Assembly: GCF_018687595.1 (NCBI RefSeq)
Contig: NZ_CP061298.1
Location: 806,001-870,000, forward strand
DNA: 64,000 nt
Direction: 5' to 3'
From: Polynucleobacter paludilacus
GTDB taxonomy: Bacteria > Pseudomonadota > Gammaproteobacteria > Burkholderiales > Burkholderiaceae
The stretch's first letter is position 1. Each line of letters starts with the position of its first letter. A model generated the notes under the pieces. That model did not search any database. It saw only the letters and a program-made list of their open reading frames with translations, and was not told the origin of the DNA. The position numbers and the translations under genes are program-made. This document shows positions 38,958-50,945 of this stretch, piece after piece.

Positions 38958-39146
38958 ATGCGCCTCTTTTTTGCCATCCTTCTTAGCATTGGTACCCTCT
39001 TCTACCTACTGCCTTTTGCCATTGCCTTCAACAAGCGCCGCGCCAATACTGGGGCTATTTTTGCCTTAAATCTCTTTTTAGGCTGGTCATTATTGGGATG
39101 GGTGGCAGCACTCGTTTGGGCGCTGAAAGAAGAGACTGTGATTTAA
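38958..39146 (+). CDS. Small membrane protein, superinfection-immunity-like family
   Basis: This is a 62-residue protein with two transmembrane helices (about residues 3-23 and 34-55) flanking an NKRRANTGAIFALNLFLGWS motif. That pattern matches the Imm_superinfect family named after phage T4 immunity proteins, though chromosomal members are widespread and their role is generally unknown. It starts six bases after the DUF2147 gene. Confidence 0.72.
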   Translation: MRLFFAILLSIGTLFYLLPFAIAFNKRRANTGAIFALNLFLGWSLLGWVAALVWALKEETVI

Positions 39147-39296
39147 GCCTTTTTTTGGTGAATTTCCCCAAAAAATCAGTAGTAAAACCCATATTCACGA
39201 CACATATGTGGATTTACAATGAATGTGTTCAGGTATCGAGTTTGATCGATCCTGCCTGGCTTTTCCAATAGTTCACTTCATTTCATAGGAAATACG

Positions 39297-41882
39297 ATGT
39301 TAGATGCCTACAACGCCCAAGTTGCTGAACGTGCAGCCCAAGGGATTCCAGCCCTCCCCCTAACTAAAGACCAAACTGCCAAGCTGGTTGAGTTATTAAA
39401 AAGCCCCGCAAAAGGCACAGAGGCAGAACTCGTTGAGCTCATCACCCATCGCGTGCCTGCAGGTGTGGATGAGGCTGCCATGGTGAAAGCCGAATTCTTA
39501 GATGCCATTGCCAAGGGCACAGAAAAATCCCCTTTAATCTCGCGTATTAAAGCGACTGAATTGCTGGGCACCATGCTTGGTGGCTACAACATAAAGCCCT
39601 TGGTAGATTTATTGTCTGATTCTGAGTGTGGTGTAACTGCTGCAGAAGCTCTCAAGAAAACCCTCTTGATGTTTGACTACTTTAATGATGTGCATGAACT
39701 AGCTGAAAAAGGCAACGCAAATGCCAAAGCTGTCATGAAAAGTTGGGCCGATGCAGAATGGTTTACCAGCAGACCAGCAGTGCCAGAGAGTATGAAGCTG
39801 ACCGTCTTTAAGGTAACCGGCGAAACTAATACCGATGACCTCTCTCCTGCGCCTGATGCTTGGAGCCGCCCTGATATTCCTCTGCATGCTACGGTGATGC
39901 TCAAAAATCCACGAGCTGGCATTGAACCAGATGAGCCAGGTGTTCGAGGACCGATGAAACAAATTGCTGAGCTCCAGAAAAAAGGTAATCTCATCGCATA
40001 TGTTGGCGATGTGGTGGGTACTGGTTCATCACGCAAGTCTGCTACCAACTCGGTTTTATGGTGGACTGGTCAGGATATTCCATTCGTACCGAATAAGCGC
40101 TTTGGTGGGGTTTGCTTGGGCGGCAACATCGCTCCAATCTTCTTCAACACCATGGAAGATTCTGGTGCCTTGCCAATTGAGCTTGATGTTTCCAAAATGC
40201 AAATGGGTGACGTGATTGAATTACGTCCTTATGATGGCAAGGTATTTAAGGATGGTCAGGAGATCACCAGCTTTGCTCTCAAGTCACCAGTAATTTTGGA
40301 TGAGGTTCGTGCTGGCGGTCGCATTCCTCTCATTATTGGTCGTGGTTTGACGGCAAAGGCACGTGCTGCTTTGGGCCTGCCTGCTTCAACAGAGTTCCGT
40401 CTGCCAGTCAGCCCTGCTGATAACAAAAAAGGGTTCACCCTCGCCCAGAAGATGGTTGGTCGGGCTTGTGGTTTACCTGAGGGTCAAGGCGTTCGCCCCG
40501 GCACCTATTGCGAGCCACATATGACTACTGTCGGCTCTCAAGATACCACCGGCCCAATGACACGCGATGAGCTGAAAGACTTGGCTTGCTTAGGATTCTC
40601 TTCAGACCTCGTGATGCAAAGCTTCTGTCACACATCGGCCTACCCAAAGCCAGTGGATATCCGCACTCAGCATGAGTTGCCTGCTTTCATGACTAACCGC
40701 GGCGGTGTTTCTCTTCGCCCAGGTGACGGCGTGATTCACAGCTGGTTAAATCGTTTGCTGCTACCCGATACCTGCGGTACTGGTGGTGATAGCCATACCC
40801 GTTTCCCCATTGGTATCTCCTTCCCCGCTGGTTCTGGTTTAGTGGCCTTTGCTGCTGCGACTGGCGTAATGCCTCTGGATATGCCTGAGTCTGTATTGGT
40901 CCGCTTCAAAGGCAAGATGCAGCCAGGAATTACTTTGCGCGATTTAGTAAATGCGATTCCTTTGTACGCGATCAAGCGTGGTTTACTGACCGTAGAAAAA
41001 CAAGGTAAGAAAAATATTTTCTCAGGCCGCATTCTAGAAATCGAAGGATTACCAGAGCTCAAAGTTGAGCAGGCCTTTGAATTGTCTGATGCATCAGCCG
41101 AACGTTCAGCCGGTGGGTGCACAGTGCACCTAAATAAAGAGCCCATCATTGAGTACATGCGTTCGAACATTACTTTGATGAAGTGGATGATCGCCAATGG
41201 CTATGAAGATAAGCGCACTTTATCGCGTCGCATTAAAGCCATGGAAGCCTGGATTGCTAATCCTCAGTTGCTCAAAGCCGATGAGAATGCCGATTACGCT
41301 GAGATCATTGAGATTAACGTTGAAGAAATTAAAGAGCCTATCTTGGCCTGCCCTAATGATCCAGACGATGTGAAGTTCTTGTCTGAAGTTGCTGGTGACA
41401 AGATCGATGAGGTATTCATCGGCTCTTGCATGACCAATATTGGTCATTTCCGCGCGGCAGGCCAGGTGCTTCAGGGTAAGAAAGATATGCCTACCCGTTT
41501 ATGGATAGCGCCTCCTACCAAAATGGATGCAATGACGCTGATGGAAGAAGGTTATTACGGCATGCTTGGCAGCACTGGCGCTCGTATGGAAAGCCCAGGT
41601 TGCTCGCTTTGCATGGGTAACCAAGCTCAAATTCGTAAAGGCTCAACTGCAGTCTCTACTTCAACACGTAACTTCCCAAACCGTCTTGGTATCGACACAC
41701 GAGTGTACCTAGCCTCCGCTGAATTGGCTGCTGTTGCCGCGTTGCTCGGCAAGCTCCCTACCCCTAAAGAATATTTAGAGCAGGTGCAGAATTTGAGTAG
41801 TAAAGCGGAAGAGGTTTATCAATACATGAACTTTGACAAGATGAAATCATTCAGCGATGTAGCTGATACAGTGACTGTCTAG
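39297..41882 (+). CDS. acnB: Aconitate hydratase B
   Basis: This is the 861-residue 4Fe-4S TCA-cycle enzyme of the AcnB type, with the N-terminal HEAT-like and swivel domains ahead of the catalytic core (opposite to AcnA). Core motifs include [16 protein letters not shown] (about residues 490-505) and the cluster-binding cysteines around [14 protein letters not shown] and [14 protein letters not shown] ribosome site AGGAA precedes the ATG. The 150-bp upstream gap holds a weak AT-rich hairpin but no promoter I can assign firmly. A strong terminator follows. Confidence 0.97.
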   Translation: MLDAYNAQVAERAAQGIPALPLTKDQTAKLVELLKSPAKGTEAELVELITHRVPAGVDEAAMVKAEFLDAIAKGTEKSPLISRIKATELLGTMLGGYNIKPLVDLLSDSECGVTAAEALKKTLLMFDYFNDVHELAEKGNANAKAVMKSWADAEWFTSRPAVPESMKLTVFKVTGETNTDDLSPAPDAWSRPDIPLHATVMLKNPRAGIEPDEPGVRGPMKQIAELQKKGNLIAYVGDVVGTGSSRKSATNSVLWWTGQDIPFVPNKRFGGVCLGGNIAPIFFNTMEDSGALPIELDVSKMQMGDVIELRPYDGKVFKDGQEITSFALKSPVILDEVRAGGRIPLIIGRGLTAKARAALGLPASTEFRLPVSPADNKKGFTLAQKMVGRACGLPEGQGVRPGTYCEPHMTTVGSQDTTGPMTRDELKDLACLGFSSDLVMQSFCHTSAYPKPVDIRTQHELPAFMTNRGGVSLRPGDGVIHSWLNRLLLPDTCGTGGDSHTRFPIGISFPAGSGLVAFAAATGVMPLDMPESVLVRFKGKMQPGITLRDLVNAIPLYAIKRGLLTVEKQGKKNIFSGRILEIEGLPELKVEQAFELSDASAERSAGGCTVHLNKEPIIEYMRSNITLMKWMIANGYEDKRTLSRRIKAMEAWIANPQLLKADENADYAEIIEINVEEIKEPILACPNDPDDVKFLSEVAGDKIDEVFIGSCMTNIGHFRAAGQVLQGKKDMPTRLWIAPPTKMDAMTLMEEGYYGMLGSTGARMESPGCSLCMGNQAQIRKGSTAVSTSTRNFPNRLGIDTRVYLASAELAAVAALLGKLPTPKEYLEQVQNLSSKAEEVYQYMNFDKMKSFSDVADTVTV

Positions 41883-41902
41883 CTTTAATTTAGTTGCAAT
41901 GC

Positions 41903-41929
41903 AAAAGGCGATCGATTGATCGCCTTTTT
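41903..41929 (+). terminator. Rho-independent terminator after acnB
   Basis: An 11-bp perfect stem (41903-41913 with 41918-41928) around loop GATT is followed by further T residues, 20 bases after the acnB stop. The A-rich 5' arm lets it act in reverse for the convergent spermidine-synthase-like gene. Confidence 0.87.
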
Positions 41930-41949
41930 CTTTATCAAGATCTCAGTAC

Positions 41950-42705
41950 TTATATTCTGAGATGAGCCTCTTGACGCGCATTCGCCTGGCTTAGTCCTTT
42001 TACCCAGCTACGTGTTGGTAAGTCTGTTTGCTCTTCTAATAATTGAGCGCGTTTCTTCACAACCTGCCATTGGGCTTCTAAAGTCGGGCCTTTAAAAGCG
42101 ATTGCAACTACATTGCAATCATGTGACTCAGGAAATAATAGAACACGGTCATTAAATGCTTCGCAGATATTATTTAAATTGATATCGAAACTCTGATGGC
42201 GCGAGAATAAGTTCACCGTCATGATGCCGGGAGCATTTAGTGTTTGATAGCAGTTACGGTAAAACGCTAATGAGCTTGCTGCTGGACCATCACAAATCGC
42301 ATCATATAAATCAACCTGAAGTGCGTCGAATTGTTGATGATTCTTTAAATCAGCAACAAAGACTTTGGCATCAGTTTGGATTGTCTTCAAACGACGATCA
42401 TCGTCTGGGGTGTTGAACATCGTTCTTGCAGCAACAATCACCGCCGGATTTAGCTCAACAACGGTATTGATGACAGAGGGGCAGTGACGATAGGTAAATT
42501 TAGTCAATGCCCCCGTACCCAATCCCAGCTGGGCAACCTGCATCTTCGGTTTGGTTTCAAGAAATAAGAGCCAAGCCATCATTTGCTGGTTATATTCGAG
42601 GTAAATCTCATCGGGATCGCGGATGCGCATTGCCCCTTGAATCAGTTCGCTGCCAAAATGGAGATAGCGAATACCACCGCTCTCCGAGAATGTAACGGGT
42701 TCCAT
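41950..42705 (-). CDS. Spermidine-synthase-like methyltransferase-fold protein
   Basis: This is a 251-residue Rossmann-fold protein related to polyamine synthases: VAQLGLGTGALTKF is the nucleotide-binding glycine motif, VVELNPAVIVAARTMF the acidic ribose site and DLYDAICDGPAASS the region of the catalytic loop. Many proteobacteria have such a protein without proven putrescine aminopropyltransferase activity, and the catalytic Asp pair typical of SpeE is altered, so the exact reaction is open. The frame runs to 42768 inside purL; I use the ATG at 42705 (MEPVTFSESGG), which avoids overlap. Confidence 0.7.
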   Translation of the reverse strand: MEPVTFSESGGIRYLHFGSELIQGAMRIRDPDEIYLEYNQQMMAWLLFLETKPKMQVAQLGLGTGALTKFTYRHCPSVINTVVELNPAVIVAARTMFNTPDDDRRLKTIQTDAKVFVADLKNHQQFDALQVDLYDAICDGPAASSLAFYRNCYQTLNAPGIMTVNLFSRHQSFDINLNNICEAFNDRVLLFPESHDCNVVAIAFKGPTLEAQWQVVKKRAQLLEEQTDLPTRSWVKGLSQANARQEAHLRI

Positions 42706-42715
42706 TGCTAACAAC

Positions 42716-45700
42716 TTAGTTGGCCCAGTGTCGGGCATTACGGAACAAGCGAAGCCAAGGGCTTGCACCGTCCGGTGTATCCAGCCACTCGGGCGGGCAC
42801 CAGCTCATTTGCACAGCTCTAAATACGCGCTCAGGATGCGGCATCATGACTGTAAAACGACCATCTGCAGTCGTTACACCCGTTAAGCCACCTGGAGAGC
42901 CATTGGGATTTAGAGGGTAAGTTTCGGTAGCTTGACCGTAATGATCTACAAAACGTAGCGTGGCAAGATTTTGATTCAAAATCGTTTCAAGATTGCCCTG
43001 TTGGCTAAAGTTTGCATAACCTTCACCATGGGCGATTGCGATTGGTAGCTGGCTACCAGCCATGCCTTGCGTAAAGATGGATGGTGATGGCATGACCTCA
43101 GCCATTACCAAGCGCGCCTCGTACTGCTCTGATTGATTGCGAGTAAATTTAGGCCACGCTTGCGCTCCAGGAATAATGCTCGAAAGATTGCTCATCATTT
43201 GACAGCCATTGCAAACACCTAAAGCAAAGCTATCTTGACGATCGAAGAAGGCTGAAAATTGATCTCGCAGGGCTACATTAAAGAGGATGGTTTTAGCCCA
43301 GCCTTCACCCGCACCTAATACATCGCCGTAACTGAAGCCACCGCAAGCAATCAGGCCGCGGAAGTCTGCCAAGTTAGCTTTTCCAGATAGTAAGTCAGAC
43401 ATATGCACATCATGACTATCAAAACCAGCTGAGTGCACTGCATAAGCCATTTCTACATGGGAATTGACGCCCTGCTCGCGCAATATAGCAACCTTCGGTC
43501 TCAGATTTTTTTGAATGAATGGTGCAGGAACATTTTCCGCAATATCAAAACTCAGTTTGGGGGACATACCTGGATCAGTCAGATCATCTAAGCGCTGAAA
43601 CTCACTGTCAGCGCACTCTGGGTTATCACGTAATCTGGCAATTTGATAGCTAGTGTTACTCCACATTTTTTGGAGCACTTGACGAGGTTCAGAGAAGATT
43701 TTTTTGGCGTCGCGCCAAATCTCGATATTGCCATTGTGATTTGGCTTCGCAATCACATGACTATGCGCGCTTAGGCCATGATCGCGAAGTGTTGAGAAAA
43801 CTGCGTCACGTTGCTCACGGCGAACCTGAATAACAACGCCTAACTCTTCATTAAACAGCGCTCGCAAAGTTTGTTCGTGACGACGTCCTTCAATTTGTTG
43901 TGCCCAATTCTTCGCATCGCCATAATCAGGCTCGTGATCGCGATCCAGGGTAATCATATCGACATTGATTGAAACGCCGCAGTGACTTGCGAAAGCCATC
44001 TCTGATATGCAAGTAAATAGACCGCCATCGGAACGATCGTGGAAGGCCAAGATTTTGCCGTCCTGCTTCAAAATACTGAGAGCTGTTACAAGGGACTTTA
44101 CATCTTCAGGATGATCTAAATCGGGGGTGAAATTACCGGACTGATTGAGGACTTGAGCCAAAATGCTGCCAGCCATACGATTTTGACCCCTACCGAGGTC
44201 GATCAGAATCAATTCGCTCTCGATGGGCTTGCCATTACGATCGTTGAGTAATAGCAATGGGGTGAGAGTTTTACGAACATCAGAAACTGCTGAAAAAGCA
44301 GAAATGATCAATGAGACTGGGGCGGTTACCTTTTTGCTATCCAAACCATCCTGCCACTCAGTCGCCATTGATAGAGAATCTTTGCCAACTGGAATAGAAA
44401 TTCCGAGCGCTGGGCAAAGCTCCATTCCGATCGCTTTAACTGACTCATACAATTTGACATCTTCGCCAGGAGAGCCGCAAGCTGCCATCCAGTTTGCGGA
44501 TAACTTGACACCATGAAGATCTGAAATATCTGCCGCCAATAAATTGGTTAGCGCCTCACCCACTGCCATGCGAGCTGCCGCTGGTGCATTGATGACAGCT
44601 ACAGGAGTGCGCTCTCCCATGGTCATGGCTTCGCCGCGGTATCCCTGGTAATCCATCAAAGTGACAGCACAATCAGCCACGGGTACTTGCCATGGACCGA
44701 CAAAAGGATCACGAGCATTTAAGCCGCCAACCGTTCGGTCGCCGATCGTAATTAAGAAGGATTTACTCGCTACCGTAGGTTGCTGCAAAACCCAGGCAAT
44801 ACAGTCAGCCAACTTGGCGTCGGTGAGATTGAGGTCGGAAAAATGCTGCTCCACAGTTTTCACTTGGCGATGCATACGGGGTGGTTTACCCAGCAAGACC
44901 TCCATCGGCATATCGATTGGTAAAGCAGCCTCAGGGTCAGCAGATTGTTTACTATCGCTGAGCTGAAGCTGTCGCTCATCTGTTGCAACCCCAACGATGG
45001 CATAGGGGCAGCGCTCACGCTCACAAAGCGACTTCAGTAGGTCAATATCGTCTTCTGCAATTGCTAGTACATACCGTTCTTGAGATTCATTGCACCAAAT
45101 CTCAGCTGGACTCATGCCGCTCTCCTCGAGCAGAATATTTCTAAGCTCGAACTGCGCACCTAAATTAGCGCCATCGGCTAATTCAGGAAATGCGTTTGAG
45201 AGACCACCGGCGCCAACATCATGAATCGAGACAATTGGATTATGTTCGCCCATGGATCGGCAGGCATTAATCACTTCTTGAGCGCGGCGTTCCATTTCTG
45301 GATTGCCGCGCTGTACTGAGTCGAAATCCAGATCGGCAGTATTTGTACCAGTGGCTACCGAGCTACCCGTTGCCCCACCCATACCAATCCGCATTCCAGG
45401 ACCACCTAGTTGCACTAGTAAGTGCCCAGCCTGAATCGGTTTTTTGTGTGTATGAATTGAATCGATCGCTCCAATCCCACCCGCAATCATGATGGGCTTG
45501 TGATAGCCTCGACGCGAACCAGCTAAGGTTTGCTCAAATACGCGGAAATATCCGCCCAAAATTGGTCTACCGAATTCATTATTAAAAGCCGCTCCGCCTA
45601 AAGGGCCATCAATCATGATTTGCAGAGGGGTCGCAATCCGATCTGGTTTCCCATAGACTTCAATCTCCCATGGCAAATCCGTTCCTGGAATATTCAGATT

Positions 45701-46753
45701 CGAAACTGAAAAACCAGTTAATCCCGCTTTCGGCCGCCCACCAATTCCCGTGGCACCTTCATCCCGTATCTCGCCACCCGCACCAGTTGATGCGCCAGGA
45801 AATGGTGCAATTGCGGTTGGATGATTGTGGGTCTCCACTTTCATCAATGTGTGAACCAAACGAGTCTGTTTTTGGTACTGTTGCTTTGGTCCCTGAGGCT
45901 GCCATACTTCGGCCTCGCAACCTTCCATAATCGCAGAGTTATCCGAATACGCCACCACTGTGCCTTCTGGATGAAGTTGGTGGGTATTACGAATCATTGC
46001 AAACAAAGAGCGATCTTGATCTACGCCATCAATTGTCCAGCTTGCATTAAAGATTTTGTGTCTACAGTGCTCACTATTGGCTTGCGCAAACATCATTAAC
46101 TCGACGTCGCTAGGATTGCGCTGCAGACGTTGAAAGCTTTCTAAAAGATAAATAATTTCATCCTCAGAAAGCGCTAAACCCAATTCTTGATTCGCTTGAT
46201 CGAGGGCTCGCTTGCCCTCACTCAGGATGAGAATGCGTTTGAGAGGACGATCTGGCAGAGTTTGGTAGAGAGGATCAACGGCGGCAATATCACGAACCAC
46301 AGCCTCAGTCATTCGATCATGAAGTGCAGCCAAAATGGCATCAGTTTGTTTGACATCTAACTCGTGACTGCTTTGCCAGGAGTATTGAATACCTCGCTCA
46401 ATCCGCAGAATATCCAAGCCACATTGCCGGGCTATCTCTGTGGCCTTACTGGCCCAAGGAGATACAGTACCAAAGCGCGGTATCGAAATGGCTTGATATT
46501 TTTGATTGGAATCTTTGTTGAACCAACTGCCCTTCGCTTTTAAATGACTAACAAAAGGGTCGCCATAAGTTAATAACTGACTTAACAATTGGCGGTTGTT
46601 TGGCGATAACTCTGTATCAGTCCAAATGAAATGAATATATTGCGCTTCGATAGCCTCTAACTGGATGGCTTGAGCGGAGAGCGAAGCTAAAAGTCGCTGT
46701 TGGCGAAAGGCTGAAAGGGCATCGGCCCCGAGTAAAAAACTGAAAAATGACAT
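42716..46753 (-). CDS. purL: Phosphoribosylformylglycinamidine synthase
   Basis: This is a 1345-residue single-chain FGAM synthase of purine synthesis. In order it shows the PurS-like N-terminal domain, the two PurL ATPase halves ([19 protein letters not shown] near residue 300, [10 protein letters not shown] near 790) and a C-terminal class I glutaminase domain with nucleophile in [11 protein letters not shown] near 1180-1190 and the His/Glu pair in PHPERVFR. With purF at the window's left edge it is the second purine enzyme seen, but the two are not clustered. Confidence 0.96.
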   Translation of the reverse strand: MSFFSFLLGADALSAFRQQRLLASLSAQAIQLEAIEAQYIHFIWTDTELSPNNRQLLSQLLTYGDPFVSHLKAKGSWFNKDSNQKYQAISIPRFGTVSPWASKATEIARQCGLDILRIERGIQYSWQSSHELDVKQTDAILAALHDRMTEAVVRDIAAVDPLYQTLPDRPLKRILILSEGKRALDQANQELGLALSEDEIIYLLESFQRLQRNPSDVELMMFAQANSEHCRHKIFNASWTIDGVDQDRSLFAMIRNTHQLHPEGTVVAYSDNSAIMEGCEAEVWQPQGPKQQYQKQTRLVHTLMKVETHNHPTAIAPFPGASTGAGGEIRDEGATGIGGRPKAGLTGFSVSNLNIPGTDLPWEIEVYGKPDRIATPLQIMIDGPLGGAAFNNEFGRPILGGYFRVFEQTLAGSRRGYHKPIMIAGGIGAIDSIHTHKKPIQAGHLLVQLGGPGMRIGMGGATGSSVATGTNTADLDFDSVQRGNPEMERRAQEVINACRSMGEHNPIVSIHDVGAGGLSNAFPELADGANLGAQFELRNILLEESGMSPAEIWCNESQERYVLAIAEDDIDLLKSLCERERCPYAIVGVATDERQLQLSDSKQSADPEAALPIDMPMEVLLGKPPRMHRQVKTVEQHFSDLNLTDAKLADCIAWVLQQPTVASKSFLITIGDRTVGGLNARDPFVGPWQVPVADCAVTLMDYQGYRGEAMTMGERTPVAVINAPAAARMAVGEALTNLLAADISDLHGVKLSANWMAACGSPGEDVKLYESVKAIGMELCPALGISIPVGKDSLSMATEWQDGLDSKKVTAPVSLIISAFSAVSDVRKTLTPLLLLNDRNGKPIESELILIDLGRGQNRMAGSILAQVLNQSGNFTPDLDHPEDVKSLVTALSILKQDGKILAFHDRSDGGLFTCISEMAFASHCGVSINVDMITLDRDHEPDYGDAKNWAQQIEGRRHEQTLRALFNEELGVVIQVRREQRDAVFSTLRDHGLSAHSHVIAKPNHNGNIEIWRDAKKIFSEPRQVLQKMWSNTSYQIARLRDNPECADSEFQRLDDLTDPGMSPKLSFDIAENVPAPFIQKNLRPKVAILREQGVNSHVEMAYAVHSAGFDSHDVHMSDLLSGKANLADFRGLIACGGFSYGDVLGAGEGWAKTILFNVALRDQFSAFFDRQDSFALGVCNGCQMMSNLSSIIPGAQAWPKFTRNQSEQYEARLVMAEVMPSPSIFTQGMAGSQLPIAIAHGEGYANFSQQGNLETILNQNLATLRFVDHYGQATETYPLNPNGSPGGLTGVTTADGRFTVMMPHPERVFRAVQMSWCPPEWLDTPDGASPWLRLFRNARHWAN

Positions 46754-46781
46754 GCTTAGATTATAAGGTTAAGCTAAGCAA

Positions 46782-48248
46782 TTACCCTCCAGCATTACCG
46801 GTATTAACGGGCTTTAAAGGGTTGATGATCTTCACATTGGCCGCATCGCGCCAATAGCTCATAAAGCCAGCAAATTCTTCCTGCGCTGCTAATGCCTGAA
46901 TTTGTTGTGCCTGAGCTTTATGGAGCGCAGGATCTGCTCCACTAGCCTGTCTGACCTGATCAATACGATATAGGGTTGTACCAACACCTGGGTTGGCCAC
47001 AGAAACTACTGCCGGTAACTGCTTGCTGTCAACCGTCATGATCTGGTCCAAGGCAGTGCCTGCAAGACTACCTGGTTTATTTCTAGAGATCCAGAAAGCT
47101 TTCGTAAATCCGGTTGAATTTTGTGGATCTGATTTAAGGGCGGCTAACTTTTCTGCCGCAGCATTCGTAGCCAGCTTTTCTGCTGAACGTTGCGTCACTT
47201 GACGCTTGATTTCGCCACTCACCTCATCGAAAGCGAGCGTTTGCGCTGGATGAAAAGCAATCACCCGCGCAGATACATATATGCCAGGAGATACCTGAAC
47301 CGCTTCAATATTGCGTTTATTTTTTACTGCATCATCGCTAAATAGCGATTGAATGACTTTAGGATTTGTTAAAGGATGCCCATAACTTAGACCAGATGCA
47401 CCGCCACGCGTCAAGCGTTGCTGTTTTTGGATATCGAGTTTTAGCTTGTCTGCAGCAGGCTTGAGGCTATCGGGCTGATCATAAGTAAGGTTAGCAAATT
47501 GATCCGCCTTATCGGCTAAGACTTTGGCATCACCCTTTGGGTCTAACTTCAAGACGATGTATTCAACATCAATATATTCAGGACTTTGAAACAGCTGTGT
47601 ATTGGCAGCATAAAAGTCTTTAAGCTCTTGCGTAGATGGACTTACCTTACTCAAATAATCCTTGGCTGTGAACTCAAGGGTTTGAACTTCTCGCTCTGAC
47701 TCATACAAAGAAGAAATGATTTCCGATAGCTTAGGACTCCCAAGTTCAGTCCGAGCAACAGAACCAACCAGTTGCTGAATCTTGAGATCAAAACTTTGGC
47801 TGGCATAGAACTGCTCTTCATTCATGCCATTGTTAGAGAGTAATTGCTTAAAGCGGACATCATCAAAGCTACCGTCTTGTCGATATAAGGCCCGAATTTG
47901 AGGAATACTTTGAAGGCTACGAATGAGTTCTTCTTTGCTGACCTGCAAGCGCAGTTTATTTACGGCAAAACCGAGCAATTGTTGCTGTAGAAGTTCATTC
48001 AGAATGGCCTGACGAAATGGCTGGCTTTGAGCAATTTGAGGGCTACCGCCAACCCGTTGAGCTTGTCGTTTAGCTGCGTTATCTACTTCTTGAGCGGTGA
48101 TTGGGCGGCCGTTCACTTTAATCAGGTCGGTTTCTTTATCGAAGAACCCGGTGTAACTCGAAATCCCGAACATCAAGAATGAAGGGACAATGAACAGCAT
48201 CAACACGATTTGAAGAATCTTTTGATGCTTACGAACGGTATCGAACAT
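46782..48248 (-). CDS. ppiD: PpiD-like periplasmic chaperone lacking the parvulin domain
   Basis: This is a 488-residue membrane-anchored SurA/PpiD-type chaperone. A short cytosolic start MFDTVRKHQKILQIVLMLF leads into one transmembrane helix (about 12-33), then the SurA_N-like helical chaperone domain (about 40-220). The protein then passes directly from EYIVLKLDPKGD to the C-terminal PpiD region (ADQFANLTYDQPDSLKPAADKLKL onward). The parvulin PPIase domain expected between them in full-length PpiD (over 600 residues), with its ASHIL and FGYHI motifs, is absent. So this protein likely chaperones secreted proteins at the Sec exit without isomerase activity. It is located 28 bp before purL and after tRNA-Val. 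Confidence 0.85.
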   Translation of the reverse strand: MFDTVRKHQKILQIVLMLFIVPSFLMFGISSYTGFFDKETDLIKVNGRPITAQEVDNAAKRQAQRVGGSPQIAQSQPFRQAILNELLQQQLLGFAVNKLRLQVSKEELIRSLQSIPQIRALYRQDGSFDDVRFKQLLSNNGMNEEQFYASQSFDLKIQQLVGSVARTELGSPKLSEIISSLYESEREVQTLEFTAKDYLSKVSPSTQELKDFYAANTQLFQSPEYIDVEYIVLKLDPKGDAKVLADKADQFANLTYDQPDSLKPAADKLKLDIQKQQRLTRGGASGLSYGHPLTNPKVIQSLFSDDAVKNKRNIEAVQVSPGIYVSARVIAFHPAQTLAFDEVSGEIKRQVTQRSAEKLATNAAAEKLAALKSDPQNSTGFTKAFWISRNKPGSLAGTALDQIMTVDSKQLPAVVSVANPGVGTTLYRIDQVRQASGADPALHKAQAQQIQALAAQEEFAGFMSYWRDAANVKIINPLKPVNTGNAGG

Positions 48249-48283
48249 GAAGGTATCGCCGGTACTAGGCTAGGAATGGGGGC

Positions 48284-48359
48284 TGGTGGGCGCTGACGGG
48301 ATCGAACCGCCGACATTCTGCGTGTAAGGCAGACGCTCTACCATCTGAGCTAAGCGCCC
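48284..48359 (-). tRNA. tRNA-Val (TAC)
   Basis: This 76-base minus-strand cloverleaf has acceptor GGGCGCT with AGCGCCC, an anticodon stem TCTGC/GCAGA around loop CTTACAC (anticodon TAC), a T-arm GGTTCGATCC and an encoded CCA. It lies between lon and ppiD. Confidence 0.96.
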
Positions 48360-48419
48360 CAAAATATTACAGTCGAGATTGTAACCCAGGAGCCCTAACT
48401 TCGGTACTTTAGACCGAAA

Positions 48420-50852
48420 TTAGTGCTTCAGGACTTCCCCAACCGCTCCCTTTTCAGTTGCTTTGCTCGCCTCACTAGCCTTTTTGGCCAACTCTTCGGG
48501 GCTTGGCTCAGGCAATGCCTCAGGTTTACGTTCCAAGGCAAGTTCGAGGACATTGTCGATCCAGCGCACCGGAACAATCTCAATTGCATTCTTGACGTTG
48601 TCAGGAATATCAATCAAGTCCTTTACATTTTCTTCTGGAATCAATGCCAACTTAATGCCACCACGATGCGCAGCCAGGAGTTTCTCTTTAAGACCGCCAA
48701 TGGGTAATACTTCGCCACGCAAAGTAATCTCACCGGTCATTGCCACGTCAGAGCGAACTGGAATACCAGTCAAAACAGATACCAATGCAGTAGTAATCGC
48801 AATGCCAGCTGATGGTCCATCTTTGGGAGTAGCGCCTTCAGGGAAGTGAATATGGATATCCTTCTTCTCGAAGGATTCATCCGTAATGCCCAAGCGCCGG
48901 GAACGTGAACGAACTACAGTTCTTGCAGCTTCGACCGACTCTTTCATGACATCACCCAAAGATCCGGTGCGAGTAATAACACCCTTACCCGGCATGACCG
49001 CCGCTTCGATAGTCAGAAGATCACCGCCGACCTCAGTCCAAGCCAAACCAGTCACTTGACCAATTTGATTCTCTTTTGCGGCTAAGCCAAAGTCATACAT
49101 GCGCACAGATAGGAACTTCTCCAAATTATCCGCATTCACAACAATTGGTGCAGACTCTTTTTTGAGTAAGAGAAGCTTAACGACCTTACGGCAGATTTTG
49201 CTGATCTCACGCTCTAAAGACCGCACACCAGCTTCACGCGTGTAATAGCGAATCATGCTACGCACTGCGCTTTCCTCAATCTTCAACTCATCTTTCTTCA
49301 AGCCATTATTTTTGACCTGCTTTGGAATCAGATAGTTCACGGCAATACTGGTTTTTTCATCCTCGGTATACCCAGCTAGACGAATAATTTCCAAGCGATC
49401 TAATAAAGGACCGGGAATATTTAAAGAGTTTGCGGTAGCAACAAACATCACATCCGAAAGATCAAAGTCCACTTCAACATAATGATCTTGGAATGTATTG
49501 TTTTGTTCTGGATCTAAAACCTCAAGCAGAGCACTAGCTGGATCGCCCCTGAAATCCATTCCCATCTTGTCAACTTCATCAAGCAAGAACAAAGGATTGC
49601 GTACGCCAACTTTAGTTAAGCTTGTCAGAATCTTGCCAGGCATTGAACCGATGTAGGTACGACGATGACCTCGAATTTCAGACTCATCGCGCACCCCGCC
49701 TAATGCCATCCGCACAAACTTGCGATTTGTCGCGCGTGCAATCGATTGACCTAGAGAAGTTTTACCAACGCCAGGAGGGCCTACTAGACAGAGAATAGGC
49801 GCTTTGACACGGTCAACACGTTGCTGAACAGCAAGATACTCCAGAATGCGTTCTTTGACCTTATCCAAACCATAATGATCCTCATCCAAAACCTTCTCTG
49901 CATTGGTTAAGTCATTATTGATTTTGCTTTTCTTCTTCCAGGGCAAGTTCACCAAGGTGTCGATGAAGTTGCGAATGACTGTTGCTTCAGCAGACATGGG
50001 TGACATGAGCTTGAGTTTTTTCAACTCTGACTCGGCTTTTTTCAAAGCTTCTTTCGGCATGCGAGCAGTTTTGATCTTCTTCTCTAACTCTTCGAGATCA
50101 GCACCCTCTTCGCCTTCACCCAATTCCTTCTGAATAGCTTTGACTTGCTCGTTCAAGTAGTATTCGCGCTGACTCTTTTCCATTTGACGCTTCACACGTC
50201 CACGAATGCGCTTCTCTACTTGCAAAATATCAATCTCACTCTCGAGGTCAGCCAAGAGACTTTCTAAACGCTGCACAACATCATTCATTTCAAGCAAGCG
50301 CTGTTTCTGCTCAAGCTTGACTGGTAAATGAGCACAGATCGTATCCGCTAAACGGCTAGGCTCGTCAATACCCCCCAATGAAGACAAAATTTCTTGGGGA
50401 ACTTTTTTATTGAGTTTTACGTACTGGTCAAACTGAGCCATGATGGCACGTCGTAAGGCTTCTGTTTCATGCGCATCTAGCGCGTTAATAGCTGTTGGTG
50501 TTGCCTCACAGTTGAAGTAACCAAGACTATCTTCAATTTGACTCACTTCAGCCCGCTGGACGCCTTCAACCAATACTTTGACAGTGCCATCAGGCAACTT
50601 GAGCATTTGCAGGATATTGGCAATACAACCTACTTCATAAAGATCTTCTACGGAGGGCTCATCTTTAGCTGCCGCTTTTTGGGCAACCAAGAGCACGCTC
50701 TTCCCGGTTTCCATAGCCGCCTCAAGAGCCTTAATGGATTTAGGGCGACCCACAAACAATGGAATCACCATATGAGGGAATACAACCACGTCCCTTAAAG
50801 GGAGCAATGGGAGTTGAATTGGTTCAGAGGGTAGTAATAAGTGGCCAGGCAT
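48420..50852 (-). CDS. lon: ATP-dependent protease Lon
   Basis: This 810-residue LonA protease has an N-terminal substrate domain (residues 10-210), an AAA+ domain with Walker [12 protein letters not shown] near residues 360 and [10 protein letters not shown], and a C-terminal Ser-Lys protease with the catalytic serine in [11 protein letters not shown] and lysine in [12 protein letters not shown]. It degrades misfolded and regulatory proteins. A sigma-32-like promoter sits in the 179-bp gap after clpX, and the final KAT-rich tail is low complexity. Confidence 0.97.
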   Translation of the reverse strand: MPGHLLLPSEPIQLPLLPLRDVVVFPHMVIPLFVGRPKSIKALEAAMETGKSVLLVAQKAAAKDEPSVEDLYEVGCIANILQMLKLPDGTVKVLVEGVQRAEVSQIEDSLGYFNCEATPTAINALDAHETEALRRAIMAQFDQYVKLNKKVPQEILSSLGGIDEPSRLADTICAHLPVKLEQKQRLLEMNDVVQRLESLLADLESEIDILQVEKRIRGRVKRQMEKSQREYYLNEQVKAIQKELGEGEEGADLEELEKKIKTARMPKEALKKAESELKKLKLMSPMSAEATVIRNFIDTLVNLPWKKKSKINNDLTNAEKVLDEDHYGLDKVKERILEYLAVQQRVDRVKAPILCLVGPPGVGKTSLGQSIARATNRKFVRMALGGVRDESEIRGHRRTYIGSMPGKILTSLTKVGVRNPLFLLDEVDKMGMDFRGDPASALLEVLDPEQNNTFQDHYVEVDFDLSDVMFVATANSLNIPGPLLDRLEIIRLAGYTEDEKTSIAVNYLIPKQVKNNGLKKDELKIEESAVRSMIRYYTREAGVRSLEREISKICRKVVKLLLLKKESAPIVVNADNLEKFLSVRMYDFGLAAKENQIGQVTGLAWTEVGGDLLTIEAAVMPGKGVITRTGSLGDVMKESVEAARTVVRSRSRRLGITDESFEKKDIHIHFPEGATPKDGPSAGIAITTALVSVLTGIPVRSDVAMTGEITLRGEVLPIGGLKEKLLAAHRGGIKLALIPEENVKDLIDIPDNVKNAIEIVPVRWIDNVLELALERKPEALPEPSPEELAKKASEASKATEKGAVGEVLKH

Positions 50853-50945
50853 GGGGCAAATCCTCCAAAGTAGTCAATTCTAGATAAATACCCAAAATAA
50901 TGTAAACACTATATGGGGTAGGTATTTCTGAATAGGATACTACCT

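Noticed and set aside
39151..39175. Stem of mostly A-T pairs between the immunity-like gene and acnB
   Set aside because: Eight pairs with only two G-C and no following T run make it weak; possibly chance in AT-rich spacer.
42716..46753. Several plus-strand ORFs of 60-101 codons inside purL
   Set aside because: They overlap the strongly conserved purL frame, and none has a recognisable domain or ribosome site.
48400..48418. Six-bp inverted repeat TTCGGT/ACCGAA at the lon stop codon
   Set aside because: It has no T tract and the stem is short; it may help stop lon transcription but cannot be called a terminator.
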